Assembly: GCF_001637205.1 (NCBI RefSeq)
Contig: NZ_LVJH01000018.1
Span: 1 to 64,000, forward strand
Direction: 5' to 3'
Origin: Paenibacillus glacialis
Lineage (GTDB): Bacteria; Bacillota; Bacilli; Paenibacillales; Paenibacillaceae
DNA length: 64,000 bases
A model generated the notes under the pieces. It made no database searches and was not told the DNA's origin. It saw only the letters and a program-made list of their open reading frames with translations. Positions 9,827 through 20,216 of this stretch are shown piece after piece. Made by a program: the position numbers and the translations under genes. Each line of letters begins with the position of its first letter. Within the stretch, counting starts at the first letter, position 1.

Positions 9827-10765
9827 TTAACCTTCGAAGTTGTATAATGGCGTGCTCAGGTAACGTTCACCGTTACTAGGTATGATCACGACAACACGTT
9901 TGCCTTTACCTAACTCTTTAGCTACTTTAAGTGCAGCAGATACAGCAGCTCCTGAAGAAATACCGGACAGAATACCTTCTTCTGTCGCTATACGACGTGC
10001 AACTTCAAAAGCTTCCTCATTCTCTATGTGAATGATCTCATCGTATATATCACGGTTCAGAATTTCAGGAATAAAGTTAGCCCCTAGTCCTTGGATCTTA
10101 TGAGGACCAGGTTTACCACCAGCTAAGATAGGTGAAGCAGCAGGTTCTACAGCATAAATCTTAATGTCTGGATATTGTTTCTTCAGCACTTCACCAGCAC
10201 CAGAAATCGTTCCGCCTGTACCAATTCCAGCAACAAATGCATCTAGTGTACCACCGATGGAATCAATCGCTTCCACAATTTCTGGACCTGTTGTTTCACG
10301 GTGAATCTTCACATTAGCTTGGTTCTTAAATTGTTCTGCCATGAAGTAGTCAGGGTTTTCCTTTACAATCTCTTCCATTTTCGTAACAGCACCATTCATA
10401 CCTTCCGATCCTGGAGTCAGAACAAGTTCAGCACCATAAGCACGCAATAAGTTACGACGCTCCAAACTCATCGTCTCAGGCATAACGATAAGAGCTTTAT
10501 AACCTTTTGCAGCAGCTACCATTGCTAAGCCAATTCCAGTGTTACCACTCGTTGCTTCAACAATGGTTCCGCCTGGTTTAAGGCTACCATCTTTCTCTGC
10601 TTCTTCTACAATGCTAATCGCGATACGGTCTTTAACACTTGAACCTGGGTTCTGGTACTCTAGTTTAAGGAAAATTTCTGCGCTGTCTTCAGTGGATAGA
10701 CGGTTCAAACGAACAAGTGGTGTTCCTCCGATTAATTCGGTTACATTATTAACGACCTTTGCCAT
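9827..10765 (-). CDS. cysK: Cysteine synthase A (O-acetylserine sulfhydrylase)
   Basis: A PLP enzyme making cysteine from O-acetylserine and sulfide. The 312-residue product has the PLP lysine in [11 protein letters not shown], the substrate loop [13 protein letters not shown] and the phosphate loop [12 protein letters not shown]. The ATG at 10765 is chosen for its GGAGGG SD and the canonical N terminus [17 protein letters not shown]. An open frame extends 54 bp upstream without an SD. It has its own promoter and terminator and a leader of about 150 nt. In B. subtilis cysK is regulated by CymR; no operator could be assigned here. Confidence 0.96.
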   Translation of the reverse strand: MAKVVNNVTELIGGTPLVRLNRLSTEDSAEIFLKLEYQNPGSSVKDRIAISIVEEAEKDGSLKPGGTIVEATSGNTGIGLAMVAAAKGYKALIVMPETMSLERRNLLRAYGAELVLTPGSEGMNGAVTKMEEIVKENPDYFMAEQFKNQANVKIHRETTGPEIVEAIDSIGGTLDAFVAGIGTGGTISGAGEVLKKQYPDIKIYAVEPAASPILAGGKPGPHKIQGLGANFIPEILNRDIYDEIIHIENEEAFEVARRIATEEGILSGISSGAAVSAALKVAKELGKGKRVVVIIPSNGERYLSTPLYNFEG

Positions 10766-10917
10766 AAATAAAGCCCTCCCTAGGATAATGGTTATATATA
10801 CGAGCATTGCTAGAGTCATTTCATCTAGTTGTATGATAAGGAAACTACTAACGACAGCTAAACTAGTGTCTCTGTTTCCTGATATATCCGAGTATTTCAG
10901 TTGGTTTTTGTATCTTC

Positions 10918-10947
10918 ATATTATCAAATCTCCACGTACCTTGTCAA
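10918..10947 (-). promoter_or_regulatory. Sigma-A promoter of cysK with long leader
   Basis: A perfect -35 TTGACA (10942-10947), an 18-nt spacer and a -10 TAATAT (10918-10923). The leader of about 150 nt contains a potential stem AGGAAAC/GTTTCCT (about 10841-10885) with no following U-run. Confidence 0.7.
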
Positions 10948-10966
10948 CTGAGGTTATACAAAAAAA

Positions 10967-11009
10967 GGATACTTAGACGAACAGCCATCATCTGTTTATC
11001 AAAGTATCC
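10967..11009 (-). terminator. Terminator of the nadA-to-foldase gene cluster
   Basis: A GGATACTT/AAGTATCC stem with a 27-nt loop is followed on the minus strand by seven T residues. It lies about 45 bp after the foldase stop codon. Confidence 0.8.
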
Positions 11010-11054
11010 ACTGGGTATTCAGAATGGGTGTCCAAAGGTATTTATTCCAAAGAA

Positions 11055-11996
11055 CTATAGCCCACGATAAGCTACTATACTAACATCGTATTTGTCCCTA
11101 AGAAGCTTCTCCAACTCAGTAAGCGGCATGGCTTCATTAAGCGCTAGCAGTTTGCGAATAGACTCGCGAATCTGTTTCGTATCTTCTTGTTCTTCTGTGA
11201 TGATATCCGTTAGTAAGATAACAACGTAATCCTCATCCCATCGAAAAGGGCCCGCGATATCGTTAACTTGTAACGAAGCCGCTGCATCTAGCATTTCCTT
11301 GGGTAAGAAAGGATCGTTCCATTCTACCTCACCGATCTTTCCATCCTGATCACGACTACTTACGTCTATGGAGTGTTCTTTAACCATTTGCGTGAAAGTG
11401 GCACCTTGTTCGAGTTGATCTAACACATCTTGAGCTTCCTCTTGACTAGATACTTTTATCACAGAGAGTTGAAGTTGTGTACGAGCTTCGAATTGATCCC
11501 CATTCTCCTTATAATATTTATCAATTTCCTCATCTGAAATGTGGATGTCTGATATGGCAATTTGCTCTAATGTCAATCTATAACTCATCTCCGTCGCAAC
11601 ATCTTCAGGTGAAAGACCCAATTGTGTCTCCATCTCATCATAGTAAGCTTGTTCAGAGTCATAACCCAACATATCCTTCTTCAATTGGCTAGAGACTTCA
11701 TCTGAAGAGATATGAATATTCAGTGCATTAGCTTCCTCGAATACCGCTTTACGGTTCAACATATGAAGTAATACTTCCTGTCCATACTTACGCTTGAGCT
11801 CCTCTTCCCATTCACTGTTGGAAATCGGTTCTTTATTAAAATAGGCTACCGGTATACCCGCAACTGGAAGCTGAGGTTCCTTATCTAATGGCCCTAGACC
11901 ACGGAACATAATCAAGCAGCCCATGAAAAGGAGGCCCATCACTAAGATGACATTGACGACCCACAGCGTCCTTTTCTCTCTCTTGATCTTTATCAT
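11055..11996 (-). CDS. yacD: Membrane-anchored PpiC-type peptidyl-prolyl isomerase
   Basis: Probably an extracytoplasmic folding factor. The 313-residue protein has a short basic N terminus, one membrane segment (about 12-33, WVVNVILVMGLLFMGCLIMF), a SurA-like N-terminal helical part and a parvulin domain (about 165-265) with the DQDGKIGEVEWNDPFLPKEM region. No lipobox cysteine follows the hydrophobic segment in the usual place, so it is more likely a membrane anchor than a lipoprotein. It ends only 10 bp before the next gene boundary with hslO and occupies the yacD position of B. subtilis. Confidence 0.85.
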   Translation of the reverse strand: MIKIKREKRTLWVVNVILVMGLLFMGCLIMFRGLGPLDKEPQLPVAGIPVAYFNKEPISNSEWEEELKRKYGQEVLLHMLNRKAVFEEANALNIHISSDEVSSQLKKDMLGYDSEQAYYDEMETQLGLSPEDVATEMSYRLTLEQIAISDIHISDEEIDKYYKENGDQFEARTQLQLSVIKVSSQEEAQDVLDQLEQGATFTQMVKEHSIDVSSRDQDGKIGEVEWNDPFLPKEMLDAAASLQVNDIAGPFRWDEDYVVILLTDIITEEQEDTKQIRESIRKLLALNEAMPLTELEKLLRDKYDVSIVAYRGL

Positions 11997-12006
11997 ATGG
12001 ATGCCA

Positions 12007-12888
12007 TTACTTGGCTTGTTCTAAAATATGCTGAAGTTCTGCTTTATCAAAAGAGTACTTTTCATTACAGAAATGGCATACTACCTCTGCTTGACCGTCT
12101 TCTTCAATGATTTGTTCAAGATCGGTTTGTCCTAAGCTGACCAGTGTGTTCTCCACGCGTCCTTTGGAACATTGACACTGGAATCGAAGATCCATTTCTT
12201 CTAAGACTACCGCATCAGGTAGCAAACATTGAAGCATCTCTTCTAAATCCATACCTTGATCCATGAGGGATGTGACTGGAGGAAGCATACTTACGGCATG
12301 CTCAATTGCATTAATTTCATCATCACTTAATCCTGGCAACAGCTGAATGATGAAACCTCCCGCTTCCATAACCTCATTATCTGTTCCTACCAACACACCT
12401 AACCCTACCGCCGACGGTGTCTGTTCTGACACTGCGAAATAATAGGTCATATCTTCTGCAATCTCACCAGAAATGATTGGGGTGCTACCTGTATAAACAT
12501 CTTTTAATCCCTGATCTTTAATTACATTCACGAAACCATCACGCCCTACAGCTCCTGCCACGTCCAGCTTACCTAGACTGTTACTTGGTAGATGAACATG
12601 CGGATTCGTTACATACCCACTGATATCTCCATTCGCATTAGCTTCTGCTACGACTTGACCTATAGGCCCATCGCCTTTTATCTGAATGTTTATTTTCTCT
12701 TTGCCTTTAAGCATTGCACCCATCATTGCCGCCGCAGTAAGGGTACGACCTAATGCTGCTGTAGCCGTTGGCCAAGTGTCATGTCTTTGACGAAGTTCTT
12801 CTACTAAACTGGTTGTACGCACCACTAAGGCACGAACATGTCCATTCATAGCTGTCCCTCGGATTAATCGATCTTTTTTGTTGTCCAT
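12007..12888 (-). CDS. hslO: Redox-regulated chaperone Hsp33
   Basis: A cytoplasmic holdase activated by oxidative unfolding. The 293-residue protein has the N-terminal domain (ATAALGRTLTAAAMMGAM, KGDGPIGQVVAEANANG) and the C-terminal redox switch with four zinc-binding cysteines, CQC near residue 237 and CHFC near residue 270. Length and cysteine spacing are typical. It is followed within 10 bp by the PpiC foldase, so two folding factors are co-transcribed with coaX. Confidence 0.97.
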   Translation of the reverse strand: MDNKKDRLIRGTAMNGHVRALVVRTTSLVEELRQRHDTWPTATAALGRTLTAAAMMGAMLKGKEKINIQIKGDGPIGQVVAEANANGDISGYVTNPHVHLPSNSLGKLDVAGAVGRDGFVNVIKDQGLKDVYTGSTPIISGEIAEDMTYYFAVSEQTPSAVGLGVLVGTDNEVMEAGGFIIQLLPGLSDDEINAIEHAVSMLPPVTSLMDQGMDLEEMLQCLLPDAVVLEEMDLRFQCQCSKGRVENTLVSLGQTDLEQIIEEDGQAEVVCHFCNEKYSFDKAELQHILEQAK

Positions 12889-12968
12889 GTTCTTATGGCC
12901 TCCTCTGCCTATTACGTTATACTATCATGTCTATTCCATCTTCATTTGTACTAATACATTTCTTTGCC

Positions 12969-13736
12969 TTATTGATTACGTTCGTATATTAAACGCAGTC
13001 CCTCGAGCGTAAGCATGGAGTTGACCTCTTGTATGCATTTCGTCTCACTTGCGATCAATTCAGCCAATCCGCCTGTAGCAACTACTTTTAGGTCCGGCGC
13101 TTCCATCTCAACCTTTATACGTTCAACGATACCATCCACTTGCCCGGCATATCCAAAAATAATACCCGCCTGCATGGCATGAATCGTATTGCGACCAATG
13201 ACCTTTTTGGGCTTCTCCAATTCTATTCTAGGCAACTTCGATGCACGTTGATAAAGAGCTTCCGTTGCTATTCCTATACCAGGTACAATGGCTCCACCAA
13301 GGTAGTTTCCCAACTCATCAATGCAATCAAATGTCGTAGCTGTACCGAAATCAACAACAACTAGAGGCCCTTTATATTGATTCACTGCCGCTACAGCATT
13401 TACAATACGATCCGCACCCACTTCACGCGGGTTTTCGTAACGCAAATTCAAGCCAGTTTTAATCCCGGGTCCAACCACCAAAGGTGTTTTATGAATGAAT
13501 TTCAGACACATCTCTTCAAAAATATTGACTAGAGGTGGGACCACAGAAGATATGATCACACCCTCGATATCCTTAACTGAAATGTCAGACATCCGAAACA
13601 GATTAAAGATCATCACACCGTACTCATCAACGGTAGATTGACGAGTCGTACTAAGTCGAAAATGGTGGACCAGCTCCTTATTGTGGTAGATCCCTAATAC
13701 AATGTTGGTATTTCCTATGTCTACTACAAGAATCAT
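12969..13736 (-). CDS. coaX: Type III pantothenate kinase
   Basis: Phosphorylates pantothenate, the first step of coenzyme A synthesis. The 255-residue ASKHA-fold protein has [12 protein letters not shown] at the N terminus, [30 protein letters not shown] and a C-terminal [10 protein letters not shown] phosphate loop. The start overlaps the nadC stop in an ATGA junction, which indicates translational coupling. This cofactor gene follows three NAD-synthesis genes. Confidence 0.97.
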   Translation of the reverse strand: MILVVDIGNTNIVLGIYHNKELVHHFRLSTTRQSTVDEYGVMIFNLFRMSDISVKDIEGVIISSVVPPLVNIFEEMCLKFIHKTPLVVGPGIKTGLNLRYENPREVGADRIVNAVAAVNQYKGPLVVVDFGTATTFDCIDELGNYLGGAIVPGIGIATEALYQRASKLPRIELEKPKKVIGRNTIHAMQAGIIFGYAGQVDGIVERIKVEMEAPDLKVVATGGLAELIASETKCIQEVNSMLTLEGLRLIYERNQ

Positions 13737-14608
13737 GAAGTCTGGCCCTCCTTCTTCGCATTAAGATCCAAACTGATATCTAAACTATTAAAAGAATATG
13801 TCAGTTGTCCAACCGAGATAATATCGACTCCACACTCAGCAATTCCCCTAATCGTATGTAAAGATACGTTTCCGGATGCTTCTATTTTGACATGAGGCAC
13901 CCGTGATCGGATCATTTGAACAGCTTCCTTCATGAGACTGTGACTCATATTATCTAACATAATAGTATCAGCCCCCGCAGCAATCGCCTCATTCACTTGC
14001 GCCAGATTCTCAGCCTCTACTTCAATCGTCATCGTATGTGGAATATGAGCACGTGCACGACTCACTGCTTGCGCAATACCACCCGCACCCTTGATATGGT
14101 TATCCTTAATCATGACAGCATCATATAATCCAAATCGATGATTTGCCCCACCGCCAACTCTCACAGCATACTTCTCAAGCATACGATGACCTGGTGTCGT
14201 CTTACGTGTGTCCACAAGTCGCGTAGGTAATCCCTCTATCGCATCAACAAATTGACTCGTCTTTGTAGCAACGCCAGACAACCGCTGTAACAAATTCAGA
14301 GCTAAACGTTCACCTGTCAGAATGCTATGTGTACTTCCCTCAACGATTGCAAGAATAGTTCCTTTTGATACAGATTGACCCTCTTCTACATGGGACACAA
14401 AGGAGAGTGACGGATCCACGACTTCAAACACCAGCTCAGATACCGGAATTCCAGCAATAATACCGTCTTCTTTGGCATGAATAATCCCTTTAGACTCATG
14501 ATCTACAGATATCGTTGCGAGAGACGTGATATCACCTGATCCAACATCTTCTCTCAACCAATGGCGTATTGACTCTACCAAATTTTCATTGTAACCATTA
14601 AACATCAT
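13733..14608 (-). CDS. nadC: Nicotinate-nucleotide pyrophosphorylase (quinolinate phosphoribosyltransferase)
   Basis: Converts quinolinate and PRPP to nicotinate mononucleotide. Motifs are [26 protein letters not shown], the [20 protein letters not shown] substrate region, TIEVEAEN and IEASGNVS. I place the start at the first of two adjacent ATGs (14608 or 14605), giving about 292 aa. An open frame continues 102 bp further upstream inside nadB, but it reads noise relative to the family. It overlaps the nadB end by 11 bp. Confidence 0.95.
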   Translation of the reverse strand: MMFNGYNENLVESIRHWLREDVGSGDITSLATISVDHESKGIIHAKEDGIIAGIPVSELVFEVVDPSLSFVSHVEEGQSVSKGTILAIVEGSTHSILTGERLALNLLQRLSGVATKTSQFVDAIEGLPTRLVDTRKTTPGHRMLEKYAVRVGGGANHRFGLYDAVMIKDNHIKGAGGIAQAVSRARAHIPHTMTIEVEAENLAQVNEAIAAGADTIMLDNMSHSLMKEAVQMIRSRVPHVKIEASGNVSLHTIRGIAECGVDIISVGQLTYSFNSLDISLDLNAKKEGQTS

Positions 14609-16226
14609 CACTAACTTCCCCCACGATCTCATGCTCACGCTGCTGTAACAGATGCTTACGCCAGAACAGATCATCCCGTTCAGGATAATCAGACCGATAG
14701 TGCGCACCACGACTTTCTTTACGTGCCAAAGCGGCCTGCGTAATAAGCAACGAACACGTCAGCATATTAGCAAATTCGAATTCTTCCTTCTTAAACAACG
14801 CCGCTTGAAAAATAGGTAGCTGACGACGTAGTTCTTCCAGTCCCTTCGATAATAATTCTTCATCACGACGAAGACCGGCATAGCGTACCATAACCTTTTG
14901 TAGCTTCAATCGCTTCTCTATCATCGCCTGCATAGGAACATCTACCCGATTATAGTCTACCACGAGTGAGCGTCCTGACCAATTGAGTGGTGGAAGTTCC
15001 TTAATTCGATTCACAATTCGGCGACCAAATACAATCGCTTCTGACAATGAATTGCTTGCCAAACGATTAGCTCCATGTACACCCGTTGAGGATGCCTCAC
15101 CACATGCAAACAAGCGTGAAATGTTACTTTCACCACTCAGATCCGTCTGAACCCCACCCATCATATAATGTGCAGCAGGTGCTACAGGAATCCAGTCTGT
15201 TGTCATATCTAGACCATATACCATGCAAGTCTCAAATATGGTTGGGAAACGGTGCTTAATCATATCTGGTGTCTCATGCGTTATATCTAAATATATGAAG
15301 GTAGACTTCGTCTCTTCCATTTCACTTACGATCGCACGGGCTACGATGTCCCTTGGTGCAAGTTCAAGCATTTCATGGTATTTACTCATGAAACGTTCTC
15401 CCTTAATATTGCGCAGAATTGCCCCTTCGCCACGTACAGCTTCCGATATTAGAAACCGTGGAGCTCCTGGGTAACAAAGCGAGGTTGGATGGAATTGTAG
15501 GAACTCCATATCACAAATTTTAGCTCCAGCACGGTAGGCCATCGCCACGCCATCCGCTGTTGCAACTTCAGGATTTGTCGTATAGCGATATAACTGGCCC
15601 GTTCCTCCAGAACACAAAATAGTCGCATCTCCTTGTACGAAGATACGCTTTCCACCTGGAGCCTGTACGAGTACGCCAATACATACGCCCTCATCCGTAA
15701 TAATATCCAGTACGAAATGGTTGTCCCATACATCAATATTGTCCTTTTTGATAACTTGCTCCGATAACGCCCTAACGATCTCAAACCCTGTCGCGTCTCC
15801 GTTGGCATGCAAAATACGCCGGTGGCTATGTGCCCCCTCCTGAGTGAGCGCTAACTCTCCATTATCCTCATCAAATGTCGTTCCTAACCGAATAAGTTCT
15901 TTAACCCCCAACGGTCCCTCATTCACAAGGATATCAACGGCTTCCGAAGAACAAAGACCAGCCCCGGCGAGCAGTGTATCCTGTCGGTGGAAGGCTGGTG
16001 AATCATCCTCTGATATAACAGCGGCAATGCCCCCTTGTGCATAACGGGTGTTACTCTCAAGCAATGCATTTTTAGTAATCAATATGACTTGACGATCCTT
16101 ACCTGCTTTAATGGCTGTGAATAATCCAGCAATACCAGATCCAATCACAATAACGTCTGTCTTTACTTTTGGAAGAGACTCTAGATCGAAATCTACCAAA
16201 TACCGTGGAATCATAACGTTGTTCAC
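14598..16226 (-). CDS. nadB: L-aspartate oxidase
   Basis: A flavoprotein that oxidises aspartate to iminoaspartate, the substrate of NadA. The 542-residue protein has the FAD dinucleotide fold VIGSGIAGLFTAIKAG, TRYAQGGIAAVI, MEFLQFHPTSL, SEAVRGEGA and GVHGANRLASNSL, plus a C-terminal helical domain. The motif set separates it from succinate dehydrogenase flavoproteins. The operon order is nadA-nadB-nadC. Confidence 0.97.
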   Translation of the reverse strand: MNNVMIPRYLVDFDLESLPKVKTDVIVIGSGIAGLFTAIKAGKDRQVILITKNALLESNTRYAQGGIAAVISEDDSPAFHRQDTLLAGAGLCSSEAVDILVNEGPLGVKELIRLGTTFDEDNGELALTQEGAHSHRRILHANGDATGFEIVRALSEQVIKKDNIDVWDNHFVLDIITDEGVCIGVLVQAPGGKRIFVQGDATILCSGGTGQLYRYTTNPEVATADGVAMAYRAGAKICDMEFLQFHPTSLCYPGAPRFLISEAVRGEGAILRNIKGERFMSKYHEMLELAPRDIVARAIVSEMEETKSTFIYLDITHETPDMIKHRFPTIFETCMVYGLDMTTDWIPVAPAAHYMMGGVQTDLSGESNISRLFACGEASSTGVHGANRLASNSLSEAIVFGRRIVNRIKELPPLNWSGRSLVVDYNRVDVPMQAMIEKRLKLQKVMVRYAGLRRDEELLSKGLEELRRQLPIFQAALFKKEEFEFANMLTCSLLITQAALARKESRGAHYRSDYPERDDLFWRKHLLQQREHEIVGEVSDDV

Positions 16227-16253
16227 CTGTCTTAAGAGAAAGAGTAGCGCATG

Positions 16254-17192
16254 CTACTGGACCTGTAACATGCGCTCTAGGGAAATCCTTGCTTTGTCGG
16301 CAATAGCGGGAGGAACATAAATCTGTGGCTTCATCGTCTCCAGACATTTCACCAATTTTTTAAGATTATTAACCTTCATATTAGGACATACTAGAAACTT
16401 AGTTGCGAAGTGGAACGTCTTATCTGGACTATCCTGACGAAGCTGGAATCCAGTTCCGTCCTCGGTACCCACAATAAATTGTTTCACATCAGATTTCTTA
16501 CAATATTCCAGAATAGCTGTAGTACTTCCTACGAAATCTCCCAATTCAACCACTTCAGGCCGGCACTCAGGATGAACCACAAAAGGAGCATCAGGATACT
16601 TAGCCTTCATTTCATATACATCTTTGACGGTTAACATATCATGCGTATTACAATAACCTTCCCATATAATCAACTTCTTGTCTGTGTGCTGCTGCACATA
16701 GTGACCTAAGTTTTTATCGGGAACCCAAATAATTTCGTCCGAATCGACGGATTGAATAACTCTAACTGCGTTAGCTGACGTACAGCAAATATCGGTCTCC
16801 GCCTTGATCTCTGCAGAAGAATTTATATATGTAACTACCTTGGCATTGGGATGTTGAGCTTTCAGCTTCCGAAGTCCATCTACATTGACCATATCTGCCA
16901 TAGGACATCCTGCTCGTTCATCAGGAATTAACACCGTCTTGTTAGGTGCTAGAATTTTGGCGCTTTCCCCCATGAAGTGTACACCACAGAACACAATAAC
17001 TTCGGCATCGGTTTGAGCTGCTTTTTGTGCAAGTAGAAACGAATCCCCGCGGAAATCTGCTACTTCTTGTATTTCATCGCGTTGATAATAGTGAGCTAAA
17101 ATAATGGCATTACGTTCTTTTTTCAATTGCATGAGTCGTTCGCGTAGTTCTCTATTCTGTTCCGCCTTACGCTCTAGTGCGAGTGCCTCCAC
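16254..17192 (-). CDS. nadA: Quinolinate synthase
   Basis: A 4Fe-4S enzyme that condenses iminoaspartate with dihydroxyacetone phosphate to quinolinate. Likely cluster ligands lie in VFCGVHFMGES, the TDICCTSANA segment and FVVHPECRPEV. Also visible are LAHYYQRDEIQ at the N terminus and INSSAEIKAETD. The length (about 312 aa) is shorter than the 368-aa B. subtilis form. The GTG at 17192 is favoured because GAGGGGG lies 9 nt upstream; a TTG at 17198 would sit too close to it. A consensus promoter and a palindrome lie upstream. Confidence 0.93.
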   Translation of the reverse strand: MEALALERKAEQNRELRERLMQLKKERNAIILAHYYQRDEIQEVADFRGDSFLLAQKAAQTDAEVIVFCGVHFMGESAKILAPNKTVLIPDERAGCPMADMVNVDGLRKLKAQHPNAKVVTYINSSAEIKAETDICCTSANAVRVIQSVDSDEIIWVPDKNLGHYVQQHTDKKLIIWEGYCNTHDMLTVKDVYEMKAKYPDAPFVVHPECRPEVVELGDFVGSTTAILEYCKKSDVKQFIVGTEDGTGFQLRQDSPDKTFHFATKFLVCPNMKVNNLKKLVKCLETMKPQIYVPPAIADKARISLERMLQVQ

Positions 17193-17298
17193 CAGCAATT
17201 TCCCCCTCTATATGTACCCATAATTATCAATCACAATTGTCATGCTTAACTACTATATTCTCTTACTCACCAATCAAGTCCACCCAAGAGTATCCTTT

Positions 17299-17341
17299 GT
17301 TGTTTAACAACTAATTTACACAACGTTCACCACTCTGTCAA
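17299..17341 (-). promoter_or_regulatory. nadA promoter with palindromic putative operator
   Basis: A -35 TTGACA (17336-17341), a 17-nt spacer and a -10 TAAATT (17313-17318). The perfect 13-bp palindrome GTTGTTTAACAAC (17299-17311) lies directly downstream of the -10, where a repressor would block transcription. The regulator is unknown; NAD-dependent repression is only an inference. Confidence 0.6.
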
Positions 17342-17368
17342 TCAACCTAACTGACCATACAAGAAAAA

Positions 17369-17407
17369 GAGAACCCCGTATAACACGTTTGTGTCATACG
17401 GGGTTCT
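17369..17407 (-). terminator. ftsH terminator
   Basis: An 18-bp stem running from GAGAACCCCGTAT to ATACGGGGTTCTC, continuing inward with ACAC/GTGT, is followed on the minus strand by CTTTTTCTT. It lies 25 bp after the ftsH stop. Confidence 0.92.
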
Positions 17408-17431
17408 CACATGATTAGAACATACTAATCA

Positions 17432-19495
17432 TTATTTACTTTCTGGCGGTGTTCCGCCTTCATTACTTGAATCGCTAGGATCGTTAGAATCACGATCAAC
17501 TGAATTAGGTATTTCTGTTGTGTTTGGAATATCTCCTGTCGGAGTTGCGTCTGTTTCATCACTCTTAGGAAGAATGCGAACCGTAACATCACCTACAGTT
17601 TCCACGATTGGCGTACCCGCAACTTCAGTTGGTGTAGTCTCAGTAGACTTAGCAACCTCATCTGAAATAGATCCGTTATCAATCAGCTGCTTAATCTGAT
17701 CAATTTCTAACGTCTCTCTTTCAATTAGCGTATTCGCAATAAGATGCATCTCTTTCGAGTGTTTGATCAACAAGTCCTTACAACGTTGGTAACAGTAGTT
17801 GGTGAAATACTGCATTTCCTGATCAATTTCATATGCAATAGAATCACTATAATTCTGCTCGTGTCCAATATCTCTTCCAAGGAATACCTGACCTTGAGAT
17901 GAACCGAACTGCATAGGTCCGAGCTTATCGCTCATCCCGTATTCCATGATCATGCTACGTACAATGCCTGTGGCTTGTTGGAAGTCACTGTAAGCACCTG
18001 TACCAATTTCCCCAATGAAAATTTCTTCTGCTACACGTCCAGCAAGGAGACCGGTAACTCTATCCAGCAATTCATTCTTCGTAACAAGCATACGATCTTC
18101 CTTCGGAAGCATGATCACATATCCGCCTGCGCGTCCGCGCGGGATGATCGTAACCTTGTGTACCGTATCCGCATGTTCTAAGAAATAACCTGCAATCGTA
18201 TGACCCGCTTCATGATAGGCAACGATTCGTTTCTCGCGATCACTAATGACACGACTACGTTTCTGCGTTCCTACAATGATACGATCAATGGCTTCATCTA
18301 CTTCATCCATCGAGATATCCTTACGATTACGACGTGCAGCGATCAAGGCAGATTCATTAAGCAAGTTCTCCAAATCTGCACCGCTAAATCCAGTCGTACG
18401 CTTAGCAATAACATCTAATCTAACATCGTCAGTAAGTGGCTTATTGCGTGCATGTACTTTCAATACAGCCTCGCGCCCCTTCACATCTGGTCGATCAACC
18501 GTAATTTGACGGTCAAAACGTCCTGGACGTAACAATGCAGGGTCTAATATATCAGCACGGTTTGTTGCAGCAATCATAATAATACCTTCGTTACCACCAA
18601 ATCCGTCCATTTCTACAAGCAACTGGTTGAGTGTCTGCTCACGTTCGTCATGTCCGCCACCAAGACCAGCGCCACGTTGACGACCTACAGCATCAATTTC
18701 ATCAATAAAAATGATACATGGTGCATTCTTCTTCGCATTCTCGAACAAATCGCGAACACGTGAAGCCCCTACCCCAACGAACATTTCTACAAAGTCAGAA
18801 CCTGAGATACTGAAGAAAGGTACTCCTGCTTCCCCTGCAACTGCACGAGCTAACAATGTTTTACCTGTTCCCGGAGGACCTACAAGCAGAACCCCTTTAG
18901 GAATACGAGCACCCACTGCTGCAAATTTGCGAGGATCTTTTAAGAAATCAACGATTTCAACGAGCTCTTGCTTCTCTTCATCAGCGCCTGCGACATCCTC
19001 AAATGAGACTTTCTTCTTCTCTTCATTATATAACCGGGCTTTGCTCTTACCAAAGTTCATCACTTTGCCGCCGCCGCCCTGCGATTGATTAAATATGAAG
19101 AAGAATAGGACAAACATAAGAATCAATGGAACAAACGATGAAAATATAGTTAACCAAATGCTCTGCCCTTCCATCGGCTTCACATCAAGATTAAATTTAT
19201 TCTTCTCACTCGCTTGAATGACTTCATCCAATGCAAAATCAGTGGCAGGAATATAGGTCATGAAACTATCAGACTTACCTTCTGGCGCCTTTATATATTT
19301 ACCAGTCACTAGGTAGGCGTATTGATCAAATTGCGCCTCCATCTCAGCAATATTATTAGCTTTAATCTGCTGGCGTAACTGGTCATATCTAGGGGCATCA
19401 GCGGCTTCATTACTATTGCTGAGGAATTGTACAATACCCACCACGACTAAAAATAGAATCAAATAAAAACCAGAATTACGGATGAACCGATTCAT
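17432..19495 (-). CDS. ftsH: ATP-dependent zinc metalloprotease FtsH
   Basis: A membrane-anchored AAA+ protease for quality control. Of 687 residues, two membrane segments (about 5-25 and 110-130) flank an extracytoplasmic domain. They are followed by the AAA module with Walker A GPPGTGKT, Walker [12 protein letters not shown] and the SRH region, then the zinc protease domain with HEAGH. A glycine-rich stretch SQGGGGKV follows the second membrane segment. The last 70 or so residues are Thr/Ser/Asp-rich and look disordered. The SD is AGGAGG with a nearby promoter. Confidence 0.98.
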   Translation of the reverse strand: MNRFIRNSGFYLILFLVVVGIVQFLSNSNEAADAPRYDQLRQQIKANNIAEMEAQFDQYAYLVTGKYIKAPEGKSDSFMTYIPATDFALDEVIQASEKNKFNLDVKPMEGQSIWLTIFSSFVPLILMFVLFFFIFNQSQGGGGKVMNFGKSKARLYNEEKKKVSFEDVAGADEEKQELVEIVDFLKDPRKFAAVGARIPKGVLLVGPPGTGKTLLARAVAGEAGVPFFSISGSDFVEMFVGVGASRVRDLFENAKKNAPCIIFIDEIDAVGRQRGAGLGGGHDEREQTLNQLLVEMDGFGGNEGIIMIAATNRADILDPALLRPGRFDRQITVDRPDVKGREAVLKVHARNKPLTDDVRLDVIAKRTTGFSGADLENLLNESALIAARRNRKDISMDEVDEAIDRIIVGTQKRSRVISDREKRIVAYHEAGHTIAGYFLEHADTVHKVTIIPRGRAGGYVIMLPKEDRMLVTKNELLDRVTGLLAGRVAEEIFIGEIGTGAYSDFQQATGIVRSMIMEYGMSDKLGPMQFGSSQGQVFLGRDIGHEQNYSDSIAYEIDQEMQYFTNYCYQRCKDLLIKHSKEMHLIANTLIERETLEIDQIKQLIDNGSISDEVAKSTETTPTEVAGTPIVETVGDVTVRILPKSDETDATPTGDIPNTTEIPNSVDRDSNDPSDSSNEGGTPPESK

Positions 19496-19524
19496 CCCCT
19501 ACCTCCTCTCAAGACACTTAAGTT

Positions 19525-19554
19525 ATCTTACCATAACCTGTCAGGCTGTCTCAA
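19525..19554 (-). promoter_or_regulatory. Possible sigma-A promoter of ftsH
   Basis: A -35 TTGAGA (19549-19554), an 18-nt spacer and a -10 TAAGAT (19525-19530), about 30 bp before the ftsH start codon. Confidence 0.5.
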
Positions 19555-19606
19555 TAGAGGCATCTGACAAGGAGTCATAAATGATTTCTACCATGGTATT
19601 GCTGAA

Positions 19607-20146
19607 TTAAGTTGTGTAAATTTCCGGTTTCAGTACCCCAACATAAGGCAGGTTCCGGTATTTCTCAGCGAAATCCAAACCATATCCGACCACAAAAGCA
19701 TCGGGTAGTATAAATCCTGTATAATCTGCTTGTAAATCTACCGTACGGCCAACCGGTTTGTCAAATAAAGTAACCACGCGTGTAGATTTGGCATTGCGAT
19801 TATTTAACATTTCAATGAGGTAACTTAGTGTAAGTCCACTATCGATAATATCTTCAACAATCAATACGTCCCGTCCTTCAACAGGAACGTCTAGATCTTT
19901 GATGATTTTGACAATACCCGTTGATTTAGTGGCTGCCCCATAACTGGACACTGCCATAAAATCAAGTTCAATCGGTACCGTTATCGTCTTGACCAAGTCT
20001 GCCATAAAAATAAACGCACCTTTTAGAACGCAAATCACAAGAGGATTACGACCTGCATATTCGGCACTTAACTTCGTTCCGAGTTCTCCAACTTTCTCCC
20101 GGATGTCTTCTTCGCTGATGAGTACTTCTAGTATATCATTCTGCAA
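19607..20146 (-). CDS. hpt: Hypoxanthine phosphoribosyltransferase
   Basis: A purine salvage enzyme making IMP or GMP from PRPP. The 179-residue product has the PRPP-binding motif [17 protein letters not shown] and the base-binding C terminus [19 protein letters not shown]. It lies between tilS and ftsH as in B. subtilis (hprT), where a link between the products and ftsH expression has been described. No separate promoter was found. Confidence 0.97.
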   Translation of the reverse strand: MQNDILEVLISEEDIREKVGELGTKLSAEYAGRNPLVICVLKGAFIFMADLVKTITVPIELDFMAVSSYGAATKSTGIVKIIKDLDVPVEGRDVLIVEDIIDSGLTLSYLIEMLNNRNAKSTRVVTLFDKPVGRTVDLQADYTGFILPDAFVVGYGLDFAEKYRNLPYVGVLKPEIYTT

Positions 20147-20216
20147 CTGACTGAACCCCCTACGTTAAACTATGAAAGTATGACACCAACCATTACTATT
20201 AACCAATTTCTTACGC

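Noticed and set aside
10841..10885. Riboswitch or T-box in the cysK leader
   Set aside because: A stem is possible, but there is no T-box sequence, S-box core or terminator before cysK.
14609..14710. 34-codon N-terminal extension of nadC
   Set aside because: It lies inside nadB in another frame and does not resemble NadC; the ATG pair at 14608/14605 gives the family N terminus.
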